The translations under genes were made by a program, and so were the position numbers. Positions 47,916 to 62,965 of a stretch of 64,000 bases of DNA are shown one piece after another. Under the pieces are notes generated by a model that saw nothing but the letters and a program-made list of their open reading frames with translations, was not told where the DNA came from and made no database searches. The DNA comes from Syngnathus acus (taxonomy: Eukaryota; Chordata; Actinopteri; Syngnathiformes; Syngnathidae), in contig NC_051093.1 of NCBI RefSeq assembly GCF_901709675.1, forward strand, positions 10,178,053 through 10,242,052, given 5' to 3'. Each line of letters begins with the position of its first letter. Positions within the stretch are counted from its first letter, which is position 1.

Positions 47916-50065
47916 GCCACCGCCACCGCCACCGCTGCTTGTTTGGGCCTCAACCTCATGCATGTTTCCTGTCTCCATCCCGTGCGTGCCTTAGTTTTGC
48001 AAGTCCCAGGGCATGGAGTACTTAGTGGGTCGTATCTGGGTGGGCATGTGGCTCATCGTGATTGTGGTGATCATTGTGGCGGTGGAGGGCAGCTTCCTGG
48101 TGCGCTACATCTCCCGCTTCACCCAGGAAATCTTCTCCATCCTCATCTCGCTCATCTTCATCTACGAGACCTTCAGTAAACTCATTAAGGTTTCCGCCTT
48201 GAACTCGCCATCCTTTTGTACGAAACCTTTGAAGCTTCCAGACTTAGGCTGTCTCCTCCTGCGCAGATCTTCAATGCCCATTCTTTGAAACTCAACTACG
48301 GACTACTGAACGATACCCTGGAGAGCCCCTTTGACACCATCTACAATGTGACTTCCAACGGGACCGTTGTGGTCCAGCACGTGCAACTCCAGGGTCCCTT
48401 TGCCAACACGGCGCTGTTGTCCCTGTGCCTCATGTTGGGCTGCTTTTTCATCGCCTACTTCCTGCGCCAGTTCAAAAACGGCACTTTCCTGCCCGGTTGG
48501 GTAAGTCACCGAGCCGAGCGGCTCGGCTCCCGATGAAGATGTGCCATCCCTGACCCCCTCGGTCTTATCGCAGCTGCGACGGCTGATTGGAGATTTCGGG
48601 GTCCCCATTGCTATCTTTACCATGGTCGCTGTGGATCTCAGCGTTGGCGGCACTTACACTCAGGCAAGCTAGCAGTATAATGGTGTCATCAGAATGTCTT
48701 TTATTTGTCATAGTATAACGTCATTGTGGAAGTGACATGGCTCTCTTGCAGAAACTGGTGGTACCAAATGGGATCCAGGTGACCAACCCTGACGCCCGTG
48801 GCTGGTTCATCAGCCCTATGGGAAAGAACGGGGACTTCCCCATCTGGATGATGGCCGCCTCCGCCGTCCCAGCGCTGCTAGTCTTTATCCTCATCTTCCT
48901 CGAGTCTCAGATTACCACGTGAGTGAGCATGGAAACACCTTTCCTGACAATAGCAACGTTTCTCTTGTTGTTGTTGTTGTTGTTGTTCACATGCCGTCGA
49001 CATGTTTTCCTCCTTTAGGCTGATCGTTAGCAAGCCGGAAAGAAAGATGGTCAAAGGCTCCGGTTTTCATTTTGACCTGCTCCTCCTGGTGGTCATGGGG
49101 GCCGTCTCCTCCATATTTGGGGTTCCGTGGCTGAGCGCCGCCACGGTGCGCTCCGTCACGCATGCCAACGCTCTCACCGTCATGTCCAAGGGCCCCAAAC
49201 CGGAAATTGAAAAAGTGCTGGAGCAACGGATCAGTGGCATTCTGGTGGCCCTCTTGGTTGGTAAGTCAAGGAAGGAAGGAAGGAAGGAAGGAAGGAAGGA
49301 AGGAAGGAAGGAAGGAAGGAAGGAAGGAAGGCGTCTCACACACACATCCACACAGCCAAATGGAAGCTTATCCACAAGGTGTTGTGTTTCAGGCGTCTCT
49401 ATCTACATGGAGCCCTTACTGAAGCTGATCCCCATGACGGCCCTGTTTGGAATCTTCCTCTACATGGGTGTCACTTCCCTGAGCGGCATTCAAATGTGGG
49501 ACCGGATTCTTCTGTTGATCACGCCCAAAAAATACCACCCGTCCGAGGCCTACGCCACCAGGGTACCGAGCGAGCTTCTTTGTTTCAACGTTAGATGGAT
49601 GGCAGTAGCTCCGTTGAACTTACTTTCGAGAGCTAACATTTGCCTGATTTGGATGAGCGCGTAGGCCGACGATGCCACCGTGTTATTTGAATCACGTTGT
49701 CATCGCGGTGGAGCACTCGTCATTTATCGACACCGTGTTTTGGGCGTAGGTGTCGACCATGCGGATGCACCTTTTCACGCTGATCCAGCTGGTGTGTCTG
49801 GCCGTACTTTGGGTGGTGAAAATGAGCCGCTTCTCCTTGGCGCTGCCCTTCATCCTGCTCCTCACTGTGCCACTGCGCATGGTCATGACCGGCACGCTCT
49901 TCTCCACCATGGAAATGAAATGTGTAAGTACTTTGACCTGAACCATTTTCCACCTTCTTTGTACAAATGTGTCCTTTGGTGTTGCAGCTGGATGCAGATG
50001 ACGCTAAGGTGAAGTTTGAGGAGGATGTCGGTGAGGATGCGTACAATGAGTCCCCTCTTCCGTGA
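44998..50065 (+). CDS. slc4a1: band 3 anion exchanger 1 (chloride/bicarbonate)
   Basis: Electroneutral Cl-/HCO3- exchanger of the red-cell membrane, with an N-terminal cytoplasmic anchor domain. Twenty coding exons: 44998-45024, 45111-45169, 45632-45732, 45798-45844, 45931-46096, 46262-46397, 46476-46545, 46644-46686, 46725-46936, 47011-47218, 47286-47489, 47725-47873, 47995-48189, 48267-48500, 48574-48663, 48752-48918, 49019-49260, 49393-49562, 49750-49923 and 49988-50065. Phases agree throughout and give 923 residues (human 911). Signatures include [15 protein letters not shown] before the first TM helix, [32 protein letters not shown] and [12 protein letters not shown], with Glu698 matching human Glu681. 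Others are [17 protein letters not shown] and the C-terminal LDADD carbonic-anhydrase-binding motif. Sequons at Asn554, Asn566 and Asn570 replace the human Asn642 site. The acceptor of exon 9 is weak, and intron 15 is GC-AG. Confidence 0.95.
45401..45416 (-). promoter_or_regulatory. CTCF-like motif in slc4a1 intron 2
   Basis: The minus strand reads CGCCACAAGAGGGCGA, close to the CTCF core with A at the usual pyrimidine position. Just downstream a 24-base word (gagacagaattgcagcatct) is tandemly doubled at about 45488-45531. Confidence 0.35.
47505..47690. repeat. (GGAT)n microsatellite in slc4a1 intron 11
   Basis: About 46 GGAT units with one GGAGG interruption begin 15 bases after the exon 11 donor (47490) and fill most of the 235-base intron. 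Frames of 70-223 codons through it are artefacts. Confidence 0.97.
47882..47935. repeat. (GCC)n/(ACC)n trinucleotide run
   Basis: CCG/GCC units followed by CCACCG units start 8 bases after the slc4a1 exon 12 donor. Confidence 0.95.
49266..49331. repeat. (GGAA)n microsatellite in slc4a1 intron 17
   Basis: About sixteen GGAA units start within the donor region of exon 17 (gtaagtcaaggaagg), so the U1-binding site is followed directly by the array. Confidence 0.97.
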
Positions 50066-50457
50066 GTGAAGAAGACCAATTCAATTTCAAAGTATAGCCA
50101 GTGATTCATAAAGAAAAGAAACCTCGCTATATGATACCAGTGGCATTTGTTCTTTTAGATGTAGATGTTTTTTTCTCTTGTGTGCAAGTTAGAGGTGTTG
50201 TCCTGTGACATGTGATATAAAATGCATTTGATGCATTGTTTTTCATTGAAGTTAGCCGAATATTTATCATTCCCAAACATCAATGACATTTTTGCCTTGT
50301 GCTTTATTTTCAAGGTATTTTTGTCAATTCCACAATTTGAGCATTGTATGCAGATATATACGCGCTTTTATCTGAATTGAATGAACGCTTTTGACAAAGC
50401 GTTTGGAAGAGAACATGAGTGTAAGTTTTGCTTCTTACTTACATAGGGTGTAACATG

Positions 50458-50467
50458 AATAAATAAA
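50458..50467 (+). terminator. slc4a1 polyadenylation signal(s)
   Basis: Two overlapping AATAAA words lie about 390 bases after the stop codon. A diverged copy of this region recurs at 54500-54516 because of the tandem duplication. Confidence 0.6.
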
Positions 50468-51589
50468 CTATTAGTATTTTTCCATTTGTATTCATTTAAC
50501 CTATATTTAATACAAAAAGAATCTTTGTACAAAAGACTTCAAACTGTAAAGCACCAAAAATATCATATGTAAATATGCCCGACAGCAAGCGAACGCATCA
50601 CTGTTAGCCTAGGAGCCGCTTGTTTTCCTTAGCGGGCTTCCGCGGTTGGACGGGGTTCCACCCACCCGCCCGGCCGCCCAATCGCCCGGCCGCGGTTCCG
50701 CCCACAAACACAAAGTGGAGAAGCTGTCAAACAGCCAGCGACAATTTACAAAAGGACAATTCCCTTCAACGTGCAAAGGTATCGAGGTCCACTTAATAAC
50801 ACACGCAATACTTAGACGTACAACAAAAAACAACTTTAATGAACCAAAAACAATGTCAAGTCTAACCATATAAAGTTCGAGATTTGAGGTTGTCAGATGC
50901 TTGTTCGGTTGTGTGGAAAGCGTTGCAAATATCGGCAGCGGAGCGGACATGATGGCCGGCACCGGTCCGGGTCGGTCCGTCCGACAAAATGGAAGACGCC
51001 TCGGCGCCGACAAACGGTTGACTGGATGGAGGGCTGCGAGTGCGATGTAGGCGGGGAAACAATCATCTCTGCGGGGACTGGAGCCGAGGACCAACGGCGC
51101 AGTACTGGCGATGATTGTTCGACCCTCCCCTTCTTCCTCTCCAACGAAGCCGAGAAGCAGCGAGGTAAGCCCAAGCCGAGCGACCCCCCGCTCGGGCCCA
51201 AATGCAACACGACTGTGCCACGAACGAGTGCCTGAAATTCGCCTATTTGACCGCCGTAAATGTAGCATTTGTATACGTGTGAAAAACGCGATCGGTCGGT
51301 CGGCCGACGGTCCTCCTTTGTATTCGACATAGGGCAGTGGAAAGGGGACACACGAGGTTGGCCATAGCCGCCGTATTTCTTGTCCTCTGCGGCTGGGGGG
51401 AAGAGACTTGTGGATACGAGGCCAGGAGGTAACACGTGCGTGTTGTTGAAATGACTTGTGGATAAGTACACGTCCACATTGGATGTAATATATTTCGGTT
51501 TTCGGGGAGTTTGTCGGTACTTTCCACGCTAAGACCTCCATGCGGCAGTTTGCAGAAACGCCAGCCGCCCCTCTCGGTTAGCCATCAGG

Positions 51590-51777
51590 GATCTTAGTTT
51601 AGTATCTCGCCGCCCTCTCTCTCTCTCTCCCCCCCCTTCTCTCTTCCCGACTAGCCCCGGACGACCAAGCGCCTCGGTGAACCCGCCTATTTAGGCGTCT
51701 CTTTTCGGCTCAACTTAAAGGCGCCTCGTATTTCCCCCCCCCTTCGTTTCCCGGGCCGCCATTTGGACCTTATCACG
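51590..51777 (+). promoter_or_regulatory. promoter/5'-UTR exon of truncated ubtf copy
   Basis: GC-rich, CT-rich region ending in gccgccatttggaccttatcacg, followed by the donor gtaggt at 51778. CCGCCATTTTGG-like words are typical of YY1-type TATA-less promoters. The matching exon of the full gene ends at 56139. The donor is preserved, so the truncated copy could still be transcribed. The 5' end of the exon cannot be placed. Confidence 0.45.
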
Positions 51778-53071
51778 GTAGGTTTGCTCGGAAGCATGGC
51801 GGTCGTCAAGCACGTTTGTAGCGCCACGGAACTTTGGCGGTCTCCGACGTTAGCATAGCCTCTTTGAACATACCGAGTACTAACTTAAATGTTATATCGC
51901 ATTCCGGGAATGTGGTTATTTCAATGTGTCACTATAAACACTACTTTGGGCATAATATTTAGGACGAAATTGAATTCTGTACAGGTTAAATTATTTACGG
52001 TGGAACCGGTAACTAAATTTCGGCGTCGCTGGTTCGCCCCCGGCTGGGGCTTTTCGAGCTAACAGGCTAGCTAGCTTGTGCTAGCTGGAGCCATCACGGA
52101 CACGACGAACCACGAGGATCCGCCATCATGGAAGCGCCTCTCGGTTACGCCTCACTGAAGAATATACCGCACTTTTGTTCATTCTCGAATCAAACCACAC
52201 ATAAAAGCATATACAAAAACCTTTGTTAACCGCGAAGGACAACATGTCGCCATTCTTTCAGTTTTTAGTTGAAAGTCGAGTGTGGCGCGGCGGAGCGAGA
52301 TCCGCTGGTGATGAGGCTCCGGTGGCGCAGTGATGGCCGCCATTGTTGGTCCGTTGGTCGGAGATCGAAAGCAGCTCCCCCGTGGTCAGCTGGTCGCCTC
52401 CAGCTGCCTGTCCGTCCACTCGCTTCCTTCCTTCCTTCCTGTGTGTATCCACCCTACTCGAAAATCCTCCATTGGCCAGCGGGCCCAGGCGTAGAAAATA
52501 GTCATTGCGTGTAGAAAGAAGGTTGGAAGGAAGGGTGGCTGAAAAGTAGCTTGACGGAGAGTGGGAGCTCTGGCGTGGCGTTGTTCTAGCCCTCCGCGCC
52601 GCACCGCGCTGCGCCGTTATTTGAGATTGCCAGTGTGTGTCCTCAACGCAGAACGTAAACGTTTTAGGGGCGGCGTAATGAATAGAAGCCATTATGTTGA
52701 CGTTGGAATCATGTTGAGAACAACATGTGTTATTAGATTCATGACTCGTTTGCATTTTGTTGTTGCGATGCCCTGAACCAAGCCAATGGACTCCGAAAGA
52801 AATCCTTTTTATTCCCTTTTTAATGGCTTGTACTCCAAACCGACTCCACAATTTTAGGTCAAGATAATCTTAGAAGAGTGACTTATAGTGTATATTATTT
52901 TTAAAAAGATATTATCATCCTATTACCCGTTTAATATAGATTTCGTGATACGTAGCTACAGCGAGTTTGCAAATGGTGAATTGACCACGCCTTAAAATAT
53001 AGATTGGTGTAGTTAGTAACTACAAACTAATTTGACTTATTTCTCCAGACTAAACAAAGGATCACCCACAA

Positions 53072-54482
53072 ATGAATGGAAACATGGAGGCAACATCCCA
53101 ACCTCAAGGTAGTGCTCGGCTCCATTCTCATCCCATTTAAAGTTGTCCAACTCTTGCTTTGTTGCCATAATATACTACGTATATGTATATCATTGAACTT
53201 TGTGCTGCAGTGTGGGCCCAGGACGACGTGTTCCAATTGCTGGAGTCCATGAAGTTGGCACTCCCGCAGAAGGACCTGACCAAGTACAAGAGGTCAGTGA
53301 CCCACCTGGACTGGGACAAATTGGCCTTCAACTCCTACACGGCCGAAATGTGCAAGCTGAAGTGGCTGGAGGTCGCCAAAGAGGTGAGTGAGGCCACCAG
53401 GGTTGATGCAATCTTTTGGAAAAGGCACCAAATTCATTGAGTGTGACTTTGTCTGACGACAACAGATCCGTAAATTTCGGACTCTCACGGAGCTGATATT
53501 GGACGCTCAGGACTACATCAAGGACCCATACAAAGGCAAGAGACTAAAGGTAACCTATGACAGCATCTTGTTCTTTTGTTTTTCATGAATAATTATACAC
53601 TTAATAGTTGGATTGTGTTCATTCTATCTTCAGTACTTATAGCCTTTGGTTTTCTTTTGTTCAGAGAAATATGTAGGTCTTACCTTAACACTATATTTCG
53701 ACAGCTTCAGCAGCAACTTCCGCCTTCGTCAGGGAGTGTCGAAAAAAGTGTTAAGGTAAGACCTACATGTTTTGTCTGAACAAAAGAAAACAAAAGGCTA
53801 TGATGCACTTAAATTAGGAGTTTATGGAGCACACAAGATGCACTGTCAACCTTACTGTAGGAAATAAACACACTTTTTGAATGTGAGCTTGATCATCGAC
53901 AAAAATCTTGCGAATTTGCTGAGTTAAAAGAGAAGCTACGATGTGAAAGTGAAGCAAAATAAACGGCATCAAATGTGGCGGGATGTAGTCCAGAGTATTC
54001 AGGAACCTGCTTTTCCTCCTGTGACAGAAACATCCGGATTTCCCCAGGAAGCCCCTGACGCCGTACTTCCGCTTCTTCATGGAGACTCGGCCCAAGTTAG
54101 CAAAATTGCATCCGGAAATGAGCCACGAGGAAATAAGCAAGATGTTGTCCACGAAATTTCGTGCGCTGCCTGACCAAAAAAAGGTAAAGTGCCAGATGCT
54201 TCGGGTTTGAATCCAACTGAAGATTTTTTTTCCCCCTTTTCACCATGTAGAAAAAATACACAGAAGGATTTGTGAAGGAAAGAGAGGTTTATGAACACAG
54301 CTTGAAGAGGTTCAGGTGAGTTCATCTATCGAAGACTTGTATTTCGCTCCTTATCGTGGACCTTCCCATTCTGAAAACGTTTCCCGTCTAACAGGGAGGA
54401 GAACCCGGAGCTGGCGCACCGCATACCTTCAAAAAGGCCTAAACGGTCCCGAGGATGTAAAAACACCTCAGCAGCTGTTTAA
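53072..54482 (+). CDS. truncated UBTF paralogue, N-terminus plus HMG box 1
   Basis: Partial tandem copy of ubtf with an intact 200-codon frame. Exons: 53072-53108, 53211-53383, 53466-53549, 54028-54183, 54251-54315 and 54395-54482; all splice sites and phases match the full gene. A 5'-UTR exon part starts at 53049. The product keeps the N-terminal dimerisation-type region and HMG box 1 (about residues 99-172; [19 protein letters not shown]). Exon 6 carries a one-base frame change relative to the parent. This replaces the parent's sequence leading to HMG box 2 with a basic tail containing [11 protein letters not shown], then stop. HMG boxes 2-6 and the acidic activation tail are missing. Many amino-acid changes in HMG box 1 (for example METRPKLA versus MEKRAKYA) coexist with no stop and no frameshift before exon 6. 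It could be an expressed variant, a competitor for UBF binding, or a young pseudogene; sequence alone cannot decide. Confidence 0.75.
53639..53802. repeat. long inverted repeat (foldback/MITE-like) in intron 3
   Basis: The left arm (about 53639-53703, containing tgtaggtcttaccttaacac) is the reverse complement of the right arm (about 53736-53802, containing gtgttaaggtaagacctaca). Arms are about 62-65 bases with a few mismatches, and the spacer is about 32 bases. The corresponding intron of the full ubtf copy lacks it. The word cacttaa occurs on both sides (near 53600 and 53808) but once in the other copy, as expected of a target-site duplication. Confidence 0.85.
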
Positions 54483-54509
54483 TGTCTTAGTAACATAGGG
54501 TGTAACGTG

Positions 54510-54515
54510 AATAAA
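54510..54515 (+). terminator. captured slc4a1-derived polyadenylation signal
   Basis: AATAAA lies 28 bases after the stop codon of the truncated ubtf copy. It sits within sequence homologous to the slc4a1 3'-UTR end at 50446-50467. It would be the natural 3' end for the truncated transcript. Confidence 0.6.
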
Positions 54516-55929
54516 TATACACATTAGTACTTTTGTACATTTGTATTCTTTTAACACCAAAATATCTATTTCGAAATCTTGATCAAGCGTTACACACGAG
54601 CTTCAACATATTGCTTTCATGAGCCTGCAGTCAAGATGTTAACAACGATCTCATGACCTTTGATGCATATCGTAAACCTATCAAAAAGAACGGTGACGTC
54701 ACACAGTGTGACGGCTCGAACAATAAAAAGCCACTTATTGTTCAAAATACTTTCAACACTAATATATTTTGCATGTAGCATATGTAAATATGCCCGACAG
54801 CAAGCGAACGCGTCACTGTTGAACAAGGCCCAGAAGCCTGGGAGCCGTTTGTTTTCCTTACCGGGCTTCCTCGATTGGACGGCCCGGCCTACCGGGGTTC
54901 CGCCCACAAACACAAGGTGGAGTTGGAAAAAGGGGAAAAAAACGTGCTGATCTAATATGAAGCTGTCAAACAGCCACCGACATTTTTCCCTTCAACGTGC
55001 AAAGGTATCGAGGTCCACTTAATAACACACCCGGTACTTAGACGTACAAAAAACCCGACTTTTTAATGAACCACAAATAAGATGTCAAGTGTAGCCAGCC
55101 ATATACGGTTCATGATTTGAGGTTAGTCAGATGTGAAATGTCGCCGTTAGATGCTCGTTCGGGTTTGTGAAAAGTGTTGCAAACATCGGCAGCGGAGCGG
55201 ACATGATGGCCGGCCGGTCGGCCGGCCCCTCCACTTGTGAAAAAAACCAAACAAAAATGCGATGGCGGCTGACGGAAACGACGGCTGTGGCGTCGATCCG
55301 TCCGACAACATGGAAGACGACTCGGCGTCGCTCGCGAAAAGGTTGGGTGGGGAGTGGGAAGCTTGCTGCGCGTTGACTGGAGGGAGACTGCGAGTGCGAT
55401 GGAGGCGGGGGAAGAATCATCTCTGCGGGGACTGGAGCCGAGGACCGACGGCGCAGTACTGGCGATCGTTCAACCCTCCCCTTCTTCCTCTCCAACGACG
55501 CCGAGAAGCAGCGAGGTAAGCCCAAGCCGAGCAACCCCCCGCTCGGGCCCAAATGCAACACGACTGCGCCACGAACGAGTGCCTGAAAGTCGCCTATTTG
55601 ACCGCCGTAAATGTAGCATTTGTAGACGTGTGAAAAACGCGATCGGTCGGTCGGTCGACGGTCCTCCTTTGTATTCGACATAGGGCAGTGGAAAGGGGAC
55701 ACACGAGGTTGGCCATAGCCGCCGTATTTCTTGTCCTCTGCGGCTGGGGGGAAGAGACTTGTGGACACGATACCAAAAGGTAACGCTTATGTGTTGTTGA
55801 AATGACATTCGAGTTGTGGATAAGTACACGTCCGCGTTGGATGTTAATGGCTTTCGTGGGAGCTCGCGGTTCTTTCCACGCGAAGACCTCCATGCGGCAG
55901 TTTGCAGAAACGCCAGCCGCCCCTCTCGG

Positions 55930-56139
55930 TTAGCCATCAGGGATCTTGGTTTAGTATCTCGCCGCCCTCTCTCTCCCCCTTCTCTCTTCCCGACTAGCCC
56001 CGGACTACCGAGCTCCTCGGCGAACCCGTCTCTTTTATTTAGTCGTCTCTGTTCGGCTCGACGAAAAGGAGCCCCGCGGTTGTGAGCCACGTCTATTTTT
56101 CCCCTTCTTTCCCCGGGCCGCCATTTGGACCTTGTCACG
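55930..56139 (+). promoter_or_regulatory. promoter/5'-UTR exon of ubtf
   Basis: CpG-rich region homologous to 51590-51777, ending in gccgccatttggaccttgtcacg before the donor gtaggt at 56140. The next exon starts at 57832 after tttctccag and carries the ATG at 57855. Intron 1 is therefore about 1.7 kb. Confidence 0.5.
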
Positions 56140-57854
56140 GTAGGTTTGCTCGGAAGCATGGCGGTCGTCCGAGCTCGTTTGTGGCGCCACGGAAGCTTTT
56201 CGGTCTCCGACGTTAGCCTAGCCTCCTGTAATATACTAACCCCAAACCACAGTTGATCGAGACTTTCGTATTATCTTTTTAAATAAAAATAAAAACACAC
56301 TTCGTTTTAGTGTAGCTTTTATTTGATCTTTTTACAGTCTCTCGTCTTTGTGGCTCCTCCAAGCCCCCCAGCACAACGTTGAGAGCCGACCCATGTACGT
56401 TTGGAAACGTATACGTTGTAGAATTTCATATCAACGTTTAAATTGTGTTTTTCTTCGATCGAATTCCGGGTATGTGGTTATTTCAATGTTAGCAGTACCT
56501 TGAGCACTCGTAACATATTTAGGATGAAATTGAATTCTTACAAAAACAGCGTCAACTGCCTACACGTTGTCCTGAAAATGGCACCAAAAAGTGTTCTTTT
56601 GTATAGAGCATAATGGACGGTGTTCAAACGTTGTAAAGGTTCAATGAGTTTTTTGAAACGGTGGCCTGGTAACGAAATTTCGGCGTCGCTGGTTCGCCCC
56701 CGGCTGGGGCTTTTCGAGCTAACAGGCTAGCTTGTGCTAGCTGGAGCCATCAAGGACACGACGAACCACGAGGATCCGCCATCATGGAAGCGCCACTCGG
56801 TTACGCCTCACTGAAGAATATACCGCACTTTTGTTCATTCTCGAATCAAACCACAATTAAAAGCATATACGCTACAAAAAAAAAACCCCTTTGTTAACCG
56901 CGAAGGACAACATGTCGCCATTCTTTCAGTTTATAGTTGAAAATCGAGTGTGGCGCGGCGGAGCGAGATCCGCTGGTGATGAGGCTCCTGTGGCGCAGTG
57001 ATAGCCGCCATTGTTGGTCCGTTGGTCGGAGAGCGAAAGCAGCTCCCCCGTGGTCAGCTGGTCGCCTCCAGCTGCCTGTCCGTCCACTCGCTTCCTTCCT
57101 TCCTTTGTGGATCCACCCCAAACCCCTCGGCTCCCCCACCCGAAAATCCTCCATTAGCCAGCGGGCCCAGGCGCAGAAAAGAGTCGTTGCGTGTAGCAAG
57201 AAGGAAGGGAGGGCGGGAGGGAAGGGGAAAGAAGGCGAAATTCCGTGTGGCTGGAAGGTAGCTTGACGGAGACTGGGAGCTAAGGCGTTGCTACTTGTTA
57301 GCACCCCGCGCCACTCCGCGCGTGGTGTTATTTGAGATTGAGAGCAGTCGCAAACTATCGCCAGTGTGTGCGTGTGTGCGTCCTCAACGCAACGCAGAGC
57401 GTAAACGTTTTAGGGGCGGCGTAATGAATAGAAGCCATTATGTCGACTTTGGAATGCCCATTCACACCACCTTGCCACGTCTAATCATGTTGAGAACAAC
57501 ATTTGTTATTAGTCATGATTCTTTCTTTTGTATTTTGTTTTTGCGATACCACATAAAAATGGACCCATAAAAAATCATTTTTATTCCCTTTACAATGGCG
57601 TGTACTCCAAACCGACTCCACAATTTTAGGTCAAGCTAATCTTAGAACGGTGACTTGAAAAATGAATGGCTTGTATATTGTTTCAAAAATCTATTATTAT
57701 CCTATTACCCGTTTAATATAGATTTCGTGATACGTAGCTACAGCGAGTTTGCAAATGGTGAATTGACCACGCCTTAAAATATAGATTGGTATGGTTAGTA
57801 GCTACAAACTCATTTTGACTTATTTCTCCAGATTAAATAAAGGACAACCCACAA

Positions 57855-62075
<4,221 letters not shown>

Positions 62076-62965
62076 AGAGAGGCACAGGGGGCGGGACCAC
62101 CGTGACGACGGGACAGACCAAGCTGAGCCACGGGGGCTTCATTCGGGGGGGGGGGGGGGGATCTCTGCCACTGTGCCAACCCCTGCCCAAGCTGCCACCT
62201 CCATTTCACACCCACCCACCCACCCACTTTTTTCTCTCTCTTTCTTTTCTTTTAATTTCTTCCCTTCATCAGCCCCTCGCCGAGTTTTAGTCGGACCTGC
62301 ATCCCACTGGTTTGGCGATGTTCTGAACTGACACTTATTTGTTTTGAGTTTTAAAACAATGTCGTCCATTTTATTTGATTGTTCCACAGGGACGAGCCAG
62401 GCTTCTCGCAGCCAAAGAACACGACAAGCGGGTGGGGCACTTCAAGCAGGGAGAGGGGCGGGCAGGATGCGAGGGTATTTGTACTGGAAAAAGTTGCACT
62501 CTTAAGAATGTTTCCTTGTTAATACTGTACCCCAACCCCCCCCTTCTACTTTTTCCTCTGCTTTTGATTTTATCCCATTGACTTCTTAAAGAGGTGGTAT
62601 TTTTTCAGATATAAAAAACAAAAAAAACAAAAACAAAAGAAGCCATGATGAATGTTTTGGATTTTTTTTTCTGTTGTCATTGCTGGAACGTCGTTTAAAA
62701 TGCTGCAGTGCAAACAAGATTTCAATCTCGGTTATTGTATCCCCCCAAGCTTTTTCTTCTTCTTCATCGAGGGCAGTTATACTCATTGAAACCGAGCACC
62801 AGTCGCAACACAAACTGTCTTGACATTACGCCTCCTTGCAAACACACATTTACATTCATTATCACATTTGTAAACAAAAGCAATTCATGGGAAGTTATTT
62901 GTTTGGTTCTCTTAGAGGCACTGCACATTTTGAGGTTTGTTGTTCATTTTTATGTCCAAACTACA

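Larger units (their letters stand above)
50425..54478 (+). repeat. tandem duplication, left unit
   Basis: This unit aligns in order and orientation with 54479-58989. Shared landmarks include the slc4a1 3'-UTR word acatagggtgtaac, the word aatatgcccgacagcaagcg, the CpG-rich 5' region of ubtf, the 5'-UTR splice donor cacggtaggtttgctcgg, the ttcgcccccggctggggc block, and ubtf coding exons 1-6. It ends in exon 6 at cctcagcagctgt, where sequence jumps back to slc4a1 3'-UTR-like text. The copies differ at many sites and by indels, so the event is not recent. Confidence 0.9.

Noticed and set aside
47508-48179. 223-codon plus-strand frame starting in WMDG repeats
   Set aside because: The first part is the intronic GGAT array and the rest is the wrong frame over slc4a1 exons 12-13.
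50609-51541. 310-codon open frame on the minus strand in the ubtf promoter region
   Set aside because: The duplicated region at 55127-56159 breaks it into different frames, so the protein is not conserved between the copies. It lies over CpG-rich promoter and 5'-UTR sequence and has no known domain.
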